Shown here: positions 59,008-64,000 of the stretch, piece by piece
How the letters are laid out: every line of letters starts with the position of its first letter
Position numbering within the stretch: the stretch's first letter is position 1
Assembly (NCBI RefSeq): GCF_007004625.1
Contig: NZ_VIFV01000004.1
Location: 1-64,000 of the forward strand
From: Planococcus salinarum
GTDB lineage: Bacteria > Bacillota > Bacilli > Bacillales_A > Planococcaceae
DNA: 64,000 nt
Direction: 5' to 3'
Notes under the pieces: model-generated
Seen by the model: the letters and a program-made list of their open reading frames with translations, nothing else
Database searches by the model: none
What the model was told of the DNA's origin: nothing
Position numbers and translations under genes: made by a program

Positions 59008-60387
59008 TTAATAGAGTTTCCCTTGTTTGTAAAGGACATTCGATAGCCGGGAAACAGAGTGGATATAACAATTCTGGCGAAGCGGGAAGGGATCGCCGTA
59101 GAATTGCGGCAAAATCATATCGAAGGTTTTTTTCATCTGGGCGACAAGTTTTTGGTAGATTTCATCCTCTGAATGGTATTGGGTTTCGCGGCCCTGCAGC
59201 CATTCGAAATACGACACGATAACCCCGCCGGCATTGGCCAGAATATCCGGAATGATGACGACGCCTTTATCGCTGAGGTAATCATCGGCTTCTATGGTTG
59301 TCGGCGCATTGGCGCCTTCAACGATGATCTGTGCCTTGATGTTTTCCATATTGTTTTCGTTCAGCTGATTCTCCAGTGCGGCAAGGAATAACACATCCAC
59401 ATCCAGTGTCAGCAATTCATCGCGTCCGCGGATTTCAGCTTTTGCGCCGGCTTCCGCCAGTTGCTCCTCGGTTGTCGGAAGGTCTCCCTGATGCTTCGAA
59501 GAGAACGCGATTAACGCAGGGATATTCAAACCTTCTTCATTGTATAACGTTACGTTGCGGTCGCTGACAGCCACCACCGTATTGTCCACCAGTGGACACT
59601 TGTATGCTTCGTGAGCCGTCACGGAACCAACATTGCCGAAGCCCTGTACGGCTACTTTCAACGGGCGATGTGCCATAGCCAATGTCGTCTTGGCGAAAAT
59701 GTTGTCAGTCGAAGACAATAATTCCTCTTTTTCCTTGAGGAAATCGTGGATCATATAGCGGAAAGAGAAATAGACGCCCTTGCCCGTAGCTTCACGTCTT
59801 CCCAAAGAACCGCCGTTTGCGACCGATTTCCCTGTGAAACTGCCGAGGTAGGGGGTGCCGTGATGGATTTTTTTGTATTCAGCCATCATCCAGTCCATTT
59901 CCCGTTCGCCGGATCCCACGTCTGGTGCAGGAATATCTTTGTCCGGTCCGATTACATCGGCAAAATAACGCACATATTTCCTTGAAATCATATTTAATTC
60001 CTTTTCGGAATAATTTCGTGGATTGATGACAATCCCGCCTTTGCCTCCGCCGAACGGCACGTTATGAAGCGCGTTTTTCAGCGTCATCAGGAAAGCCAGG
60101 TTCATGACCTCATCTTCGTTAACGCTTTCGTGGAAACGGATGCCGCCTTTATAAGGTCCCAACGCATCGTTATGCTGAGCCCGGTAGGCAGGGATGCGAA
60201 CCACTTTGCCGTCATCGAGCGGGACGCGCAAATAGGATTTGTGCACCTGGTTGGGTGTTGAAAGAATGGAGCTGAGTGAATTGAAAGCCTGTTTTCTCAT
60301 CTGCCCTTTTAACGAAGGCAGGAAACTTTCGTTTTCCACCAGCGTGTCGAGTGAAGTCTGGATTATTGCATTTGTCGGTTCTTCCAT
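59008..60387 (-). CDS. NAD(P)-dependent glutamate dehydrogenase
   Basis: The 459-residue protein has the Glu/Leu/Phe/Val dehydrogenase signatures LGPYKGGIRFHESVNEDEVM near residue 77 (substrate-binding Lys), VPFGGGKGGIVINP near 110 (catalytic Lys), APDVGSGEREMDWMM near 153, LKVAVQGFGNVGSVTAHEAY near 243 (Rossmann) and LANAGGVIVSYFEWLQGRE near 390. It is longer than GudB/RocG (about 425). It links glutamate to 2-oxoglutarate. GGAGG lies before the ATG. Its 3' end is next to a repeat remnant and shared terminator. Confidence 0.9.
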   Translation of the reverse strand: MEEPTNAIIQTSLDTLVENESFLPSLKGQMRKQAFNSLSSILSTPNQVHKSYLRVPLDDGKVVRIPAYRAQHNDALGPYKGGIRFHESVNEDEVMNLAFLMTLKNALHNVPFGGGKGGIVINPRNYSEKELNMISRKYVRYFADVIGPDKDIPAPDVGSGEREMDWMMAEYKKIHHGTPYLGSFTGKSVANGGSLGRREATGKGVYFSFRYMIHDFLKEKEELLSSTDNIFAKTTLAMAHRPLKVAVQGFGNVGSVTAHEAYKCPLVDNTVVAVSDRNVTLYNEEGLNIPALIAFSSKHQGDLPTTEEQLAEAGAKAEIRGRDELLTLDVDVLFLAALENQLNENNMENIKAQIIVEGANAPTTIEADDYLSDKGVVIIPDILANAGGVIVSYFEWLQGRETQYHSEDEIYQKLVAQMKKTFDMILPQFYGDPFPLRQNCYIHSVSRLSNVLYKQGKLY

Positions 60388-60455
60388 TTTGCTGCACCTC
60401 CGAAATTATTATCTACCTACATCCATACCCTGTCCTTTCTGAATTATGCACACTT

Positions 60456-61013
60456 TTACTCCCAGCTGTCGTATTGCTCTTCTTCGGTGACAACCCGCAG
60501 ATCATCGGCCGTGATGAGCATGACCTGGTAATCCGCCCCTTCCGCATATCGCTCTGCTTCTTTCTTGATGAATTTCGGCGAGCCGTCGGTTTCTTCGTCG
60601 TAGACGATCAGGATGCCGTCAGAATTCCGGAGGAAAAACTTGTTTTTTTCAATGAACTGCCAGGGAGCCTCATACGGGCGATTAGTCAGGCTGCGGTGAA
60701 AATCTGCCTGCCGGATAATTTCCTTGTACTTTTCCTGATTTGCTTCATTCCATCTGTTCTCCTGTTCGAGGAAAGGAGTAAGCAGGGCGAATTTTAAATT
60801 CGGAAACTCTTCTTTCATTTCGATGGCAACTTCAGCTGCCCACGTTTCCACCCCCAGCTGTCCGCTGACAATGATCCATTCCAGCCCTTCATCGATCAAA
60901 GCGCGGAATCGGTTTTCCAGCGCTTTCTTGATGAACCCGACACCGGGGTTCTTATCATCGAATATCCCAAGTTCATGCTGTTTGTAACCCGTGACCACCA
61001 GTCGTTTCAACAA
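60456..61013 (-). CDS. ypsA: YpsA family (DUF1273/SLOG) protein
   Basis: The 185-residue protein starts LVVTGYKQHELGIFDDKNPG and has WIIVSGQLGVETWAAEVAIE near residue 47, LLTPFLEQENRWNEANQEKY near 77 and GILIVYDEETDGSPKFIKKE near 132. This is the YpsA/UPF0398 family with a SLOG fold, linked to cell division in B. subtilis and S. aureus. The start is probably TTG 61013, after GAGGTG. It lies between glutamate dehydrogenase and a divergent dehydratase. Confidence 0.87.
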   Translation of the reverse strand: MLKRLVVTGYKQHELGIFDDKNPGVGFIKKALENRFRALIDEGLEWIIVSGQLGVETWAAEVAIEMKEEFPNLKFALLTPFLEQENRWNEANQEKYKEIIRQADFHRSLTNRPYEAPWQFIEKNKFFLRNSDGILIVYDEETDGSPKFIKKEAERYAEGADYQVMLITADDLRVVTEEEQYDSWE

Positions 61014-61159
61014 TTCTCTCACCTCTTGCTGCTGATTTTTTGTAACTTCAGTTTACCTTACTCGAACTGGCTTTAATACTCAGACAAAAACAAGGCAGGT
61101 TATTGACAGAATAATCAATCGGATTGTGTTAAGATTTTTTGCATAAAGGAGTGAGGAAG

Positions 61160-62110
61160 ATGGTCAAGTTGGAGGATATCGAAAAGGCGCGCAAAGAAAT
61201 CAATGCATTCATCCACGAGACGCCGATACTGGTTTCAGAACTGTTGGACGCACAAGCCGGTCGGGAGATTTACTTGAAATCCGAACATCTGCAGAAGACC
61301 GGTTCGTTTAAAATCAGAGGAGCAACCAATGCGGTGAAAAGGGCGGAACGGGAAGGAGCCCGCTTCATCACCGCGGCGTCTTCCGGCAACCACGGCCAGG
61401 CCGTCGCTTATATTGCCGGTAAGCTGGGAATCCCTGCAGTCATTGTGGTACCGGAAGACGCCAACCGCGCAAAAGTCGCAGCCATCGAAGCATACGGCGG
61501 GCAGGTCGAATATTGCGGCTTGACCTCCGCGGACCGCATACCGCGTGCCAAGCAATTGGCGAAGGAACAGGATGGCGTTTACATTCCTCCCTATGACCAT
61601 CCCGACATCATTGCGGGACAAGGCACGGTCGGCCTCGAAATCCTGGAGCAATTGCCGGATGTCGATGTGATTGTCGTGCCGGTGGGCGGCGGGGGGCTGA
61701 TCAGCGGCATCCTGACGGCCGTCAAAGCAATCAGACCGGAAGTCAAAATCATTGGTGTGGAGCCGGAAACGGGCAATGACACCTTTCTTTCCCTGGAATT
61801 CGGCACCATCACCGCGGTTGCCGGCAGTTCGTCCATCGCAGACGGCCTGCGCACTTCCCAGCCAGGTGATCTGACGTTCCCGATCCTGCAGCAATATATC
61901 GACGGCATCGTATTGGTTTCGGAAGATGAAATCAAACACGCGATGCAATTCGTCATCGAACGCACGAAACAATTGATCGAACCATCGGCCGCAACCGGAG
62001 TCGCTGCGGTCCTTGCCGGCAAGGCGGGAGCGCAAAACGAAAAAATTGCTGTCATTCTTTCAGGCGGAAATATCGACCTGATGGAACTTCGGCACTGCCT
62101 CCCCGATTAG
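61160..62110 (+). CDS. Threonine/serine dehydratase (PLP fold II)
   Basis: The 316-residue enzyme shows LKSEHLQKTGSFKIRGATNA near residue 43 (PLP Lys in SFKIRGA), AASSGNHGQAVAYIAGKLGI near 73, VPVGGGGLISGILTAVKAIR near 174 (PLP phosphate loop) and the late AVILSGGNIDL (Ser/Asn for pyridine N). Length matches TdcB-type catabolic dehydratases without a regulatory ACT domain. It deaminates Thr/Ser to 2-oxo acids; related serine racemases are an alternative. AAAGGAG precedes ATG 61160. Confidence 0.88.
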   Translation: MVKLEDIEKARKEINAFIHETPILVSELLDAQAGREIYLKSEHLQKTGSFKIRGATNAVKRAEREGARFITAASSGNHGQAVAYIAGKLGIPAVIVVPEDANRAKVAAIEAYGGQVEYCGLTSADRIPRAKQLAKEQDGVYIPPYDHPDIIAGQGTVGLEILEQLPDVDVIVVPVGGGGLISGILTAVKAIRPEVKIIGVEPETGNDTFLSLEFGTITAVAGSSSIADGLRTSQPGDLTFPILQQYIDGIVLVSEDEIKHAMQFVIERTKQLIEPSAATGVAAVLAGKAGAQNEKIAVILSGGNIDLMELRHCLPD

Positions 62111-62112
62111 AC

Positions 62113-62137
62113 GTTTAACTGCGTACATACCGGGAAA
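62113..62137 (+). promoter_or_regulatory. SigB-type promoter of the 52-residue gene
   Basis: GTTTAA (62113-62118), 13 bp, GGGAAA (62132-62137). Confidence 0.6.
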
Positions 62138-62184
62138 AGAATGATATAACTAAAATTTATCGATGACTAAAGGAGAGGATCGAG

Positions 62185-62343
62185 ATGGCAGAAAAAAAAC
62201 AGCCGCATGAAAAAATGACGGAAAAGAACAATGGGTTGAACGACTCTCAGGAAGTCCTTTACAGCGAAGATTTTAAAAAAGCGGACAAAGCCGGAGAAGA
62301 GCAGCGACAGGAAGACCAGGAAAAGAAAAAAGAAGATAAATAA
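62185..62343 (+). CDS. Small charged protein (52 residues)
   Basis: ATG 62185, well spaced from AAAGGAGAGG, opens 52 codons of a very hydrophilic Glu/Lys/Gln-rich peptide (VLYSEDFKKADKAGEEQRQE in the middle, ending KKKEDK). Composition resembles small stress proteins or hydrophilins. A SigB-type promoter begins 72 bp upstream and a strong terminator follows, which supports it as a real gene despite its size. No family recognised. Confidence 0.65.
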   Translation: MAEKKQPHEKMTEKNNGLNDSQEVLYSEDFKKADKAGEEQRQEDQEKKKEDK

Positions 62344-62347
62344 CCCG

Positions 62348-62391
62348 AAGCCGCAGTGAATACTTTCTCACTGTGGCTTCTTTTTATTTTT
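62348..62391 (+). terminator. Terminator of the 52-residue gene
   Basis: AAGCCGCAGTGA/TCACTGTGGCTT, then TTTTTATTTTT. Confidence 0.88.
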
Positions 62392-62448
62392 GAAGAAATT
62401 TCAACAATACTTTGAGGTTTTTACTTCGAAACAAATCCCCAGTCTGTA

Positions 62449-62477
62449 TTGCAATCCTAAAACACGACAGGTAGAAT
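62449..62477 (+). promoter_or_regulatory. Promoter of the SDR-TetR operon
   Basis: TTGCAA (62449-62454), 17-bp spacer, TAGAAT (62472-62477). Confidence 0.6.
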
Positions 62478-62494
62478 AAAGTTTAAGTATTCTG

Positions 62495-62518
62495 AACATA
62501 CCAACTGGTTGGTATGTT
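62495..62518. promoter_or_regulatory. TetR-type operator
   Basis: The 24 bases from 62495 form a perfect palindrome with half-sites AACATACCAACT and AGTTGGTATGTT. It lies just after the predicted start point, 27 bp before the SDR gene, and is likely the site of the TetR regulator at 63338. Confidence 0.75.
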
Positions 62519-62545
62519 AAAACTAATTAGCTGGAGGGAAAGCAT

Positions 62546-63319
62546 ATGCACGTAATGGATCTGTTTAAACTGGAAGGGAAAACCGCGATCGTCACGGGAG
62601 GCGGCCGGGGGCTCGGCGCCCAAATCGCGCAGGGATTCGCGGAAGCAGGCGCCAACGTCGTTGTCTGTTCGAGAAAATTGGAAGCGTGTGAAGAAACGGC
62701 GGAAATGCTGAAAGGGCTTGGTGTCAAAGCGCTCGCCTTGAAATGTGATGTAACAAACGAGCAGGACGTGGAAGATGTCGTCCGCAGAACGGTGGAAGAA
62801 TTCGGCACCGTTGATATCCTGGTCAACAATTCCGGAGCGACCTGGGGAGCGCCGGCAGAACAGATGCCGCTCGAGGCCTGGCAAAAAGTCATGAACGTCA
62901 ACGTTACGGGAACGTTCCTGATGAGCCGGGCTGTGGGACAAGTAATGATTAAACAAAAGAGCGGAAAAATCATTAATATCTCTTCTGTCGCCGGACTCGG
63001 CGGAATCGATCCCGAATTGATGAATACCATCGGGTACAACACGAGCAAAGGGGCGGTCATCACCTTCACGAAAGACCTGGCAGCCAAGTGGGGACAGCAC
63101 AATATCAATGTCAATGCCATTGCTCCTGGATTTTTCCCGACGAAAATGTCGGAAGTTCTGATCGAACGCAGCAAGGAGCAGTTTTTGAAGCAAACGCCGT
63201 TAAACCGCTTCGGCACCGATGAAGATTTAAAGGGAGCCGCGTTATTTCTGGCTTCGGGAGCATCAGATTATATTACGGGGGATGTGGTCGTCGTTGACGG
63301 AGGCATGCACGCCCTTTAA
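62546..63319 (+). CDS. SDR oxidoreductase (FabG/gluconate-5-dehydrogenase-like)
   Basis: The 257-residue classical SDR has GKTAIVTGGGRGLGAQIAQG near residue 10 (TGxxxGLG), LVNNSGATWG near 91, INISSVAGLGG near 143, the catalytic Tyr and Lys in YNTSKGAV near 164-168 and NAIAPGFFPTKMSE near 190. It presumably reduces a 3-oxoacyl or similar substrate. GGAGGG lies before the ATG. It is the first gene after a TetR operator and is followed by a TetR regulator and a thioesterase, suggesting an acyl-CoA pathway. Confidence 0.88.
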   Translation: MHVMDLFKLEGKTAIVTGGGRGLGAQIAQGFAEAGANVVVCSRKLEACEETAEMLKGLGVKALALKCDVTNEQDVEDVVRRTVEEFGTVDILVNNSGATWGAPAEQMPLEAWQKVMNVNVTGTFLMSRAVGQVMIKQKSGKIINISSVAGLGGIDPELMNTIGYNTSKGAVITFTKDLAAKWGQHNINVNAIAPGFFPTKMSEVLIERSKEQFLKQTPLNRFGTDEDLKGAALFLASGASDYITGDVVVVDGGMHAL

Positions 63320-63337
63320 GAAACGTGGGGAATGGCT

Positions 63338-63910
63338 ATGAAAGACAGGATCAGAGAACAAAGCATCAGTTTATTCGAGAAGAAAGGTTTCAGCGAAACG
63401 TCGATCCAGGACATCGTGGAAGCGCTGAATGTTACAAAAGGAACGTTTTACTATTATTACAGCAGCAAGGAACAGTTGCTGATGGACATCCACAAGGAAT
63501 ACATTGATGACTTGCTGCAGCGCCAGCAAAGGATTCTCGACAGCAATGACCTCCAACGGGACAAGCTGAAGGGGGTCATTCATTTGCTGATTTCCGATAT
63601 TGCCAGAAACGGCGACAGCGGAAAAGTGTTTTTTCGTGAAATGCGGCATCTGACCCAAGCCAATGCGAACGACATCAAAGAGAGGCGCGAGCAATTCCGC
63701 CTTAATATAGAAGGTATTATTCGCCGCGGTGCAAAAACCGGGGAATTCCGAAAGCAATTGCGGCCAGATATGACAGCGCTCGCGGTGCTCGGAATCACCA
63801 ATTGGACCTACCAATGGTTCAATTCGAACGGTGAACTGTCGGCGGACGAGCTGGCTGAACTTTACAGCAGCATTGTTTTGGAAGGGATCGACGAACGAAA
63901 TGAAGGGTGA
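63338..63910 (+). CDS. TetR/AcrR family regulator
   Basis: The 190-residue protein has a TetR HTH at the N-terminus (ISLFEKKGFSETSIQDIVEA, LNVTKGTFYYYYSSKEQLLM) and a helical ligand domain ending AELYSSIVLEGIDE. ATG 63338 is better spaced from GTGGGG than ATG 63332. It lies 18 bp after the SDR and 9 bp before the thioesterase. It likely represses the operon through the palindrome at 62495, with an acyl-CoA-type inducer inferred only from the neighbours. Confidence 0.88.
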   Translation: MKDRIREQSISLFEKKGFSETSIQDIVEALNVTKGTFYYYYSSKEQLLMDIHKEYIDDLLQRQQRILDSNDLQRDKLKGVIHLLISDIARNGDSGKVFFREMRHLTQANANDIKERREQFRLNIEGIIRRGAKTGEFRKQLRPDMTALAVLGITNWTYQWFNSNGELSADELAELYSSIVLEGIDERNEG

Positions 63911-63919
63911 GGTGACGAA

Positions 63920-64000
63920 ATGGCTTATGAAACAAAGGTGAAGGTACGTTTTTGTGAAACGGATGCACTCGGCCACATCAGCAATATCAGCTATTTTATT
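63920..64000 (+). CDS. 4HBT-type acyl-CoA thioesterase, truncated by window end
   Basis: After GAGGTGA, ATG 63920 opens 27 codons reading AYETKVKVRFCETDALGHIS and NISYFI up to the last base. RFxETDxxGHxxNxxYF is the start signature of YbgC/4-hydroxybenzoyl-CoA thioesterases, including the catalytic Asp. The rest lies outside. It is the third gene of the TetR-controlled operon. Confidence 0.85.
   Translation, partial: MAYETKVKVRFCETDALGHISNISYFI

Noticed and set aside
61235-62035. 266-codon minus-strand frame in the dehydratase gene
   Set aside because: Shadow of a strongly conserved PLP enzyme; composition is not protein-like.

Overview
The window reads as a chromosome segment of a Gram-positive, moderately low-GC Bacillales bacterium, most likely a member of the Planococcaceae (Planococcus/Planomicrobium-like). 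This is inferred from strong AGGAGG ribosome sites with many GTG/TTG starts, Bacillus-type conserved families (YkvI, YkvR/DUF3219, YhfI, YwaF, YpsA, YflT, type II pantothenate kinase), SigB-type promoters, and a recurrent intergenic element beginning TGTCCAGACTCC. No rRNA or tRNA genes were seen. Gene density is high, most operons end in strong hairpin terminators, and the only mobile element is the 3' tail of a group IIC intron at the left edge.

Layout. 1-0.13 kb: end of a group II intron. 0.13-3.4 kb: phosphoesterase, small stress-type protein, DHFR-like reductase, SleB-type hydrolase, thioesterase, membrane-protein remnant. 3.4-6.4 kb: three-gene CUT1 sugar ABC transporter lacking its ATPase. 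6.6-15 kb: housekeeping singles (DDAH-like hydrolase, GNAT, GIY-YIG protein, SDR, SurA-like lipoprotein, hisC, TrxR-like flavoprotein, YwaF). 15.1-19.9 kb: an iron/flavin locus, with a leftward operon of GTP cyclohydrolase II, RibD and a HAD phosphatase, two Fur-box-like palindromes, and rightward ferritin plus a FetAB-type exporter. 20-24.9 kb: coaW, nitroreductase, hemY, LysM-NlpC/P60 hydrolase, thioesterase. 25-37.7 kb: mostly poorly characterised genes (a 23-residue-repeat protein, a DUF4139 protein, a degenerate site-2-protease-like protein), plus MFS and esterase genes, a ring-cleaving dioxygenase, proline dehydrogenase, a lactonase and a Sco copper chaperone. 37.9-44.2 kb: the glycogen operon glgB-glgC-glgD-glgA followed by an SDR gene. 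44.4-52.3 kb: ykvR/ykvI homologues, YflT, YhfI, a CDF metal transporter, an intergenic repeat cluster, a permease pseudogene and pepF. 52.4-52.85 kb: an apparently free-standing, structured, unassigned RNA. 53-62.4 kb: stress-type genes (a 51-bp-repeat protein, minimal catalase, erythromycin-esterase-like protein), a duplicated 20-bp repeat array, glutamate dehydrogenase, ypsA and threonine dehydratase. 62.4-64 kb: start of a TetR-controlled SDR/TetR/thioesterase operon that runs off the window.

Themes. The iron locus is the most coherent unit: iron shortage should relieve Fur and switch on early riboflavin-pathway enzymes, while the opposite strand stores (ferritin) and exports (FetAB) iron. 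Several genes (784, 46563, 53917, 57396, 62185) have SigB-like promoters and look like scattered general-stress genes. The least explained items are the roughly 430-nt structured RNA near 52.6 kb and the Fur-linked ribA-ribD-HAD operon. All function calls come from reading the sequence by eye; no database search was run.
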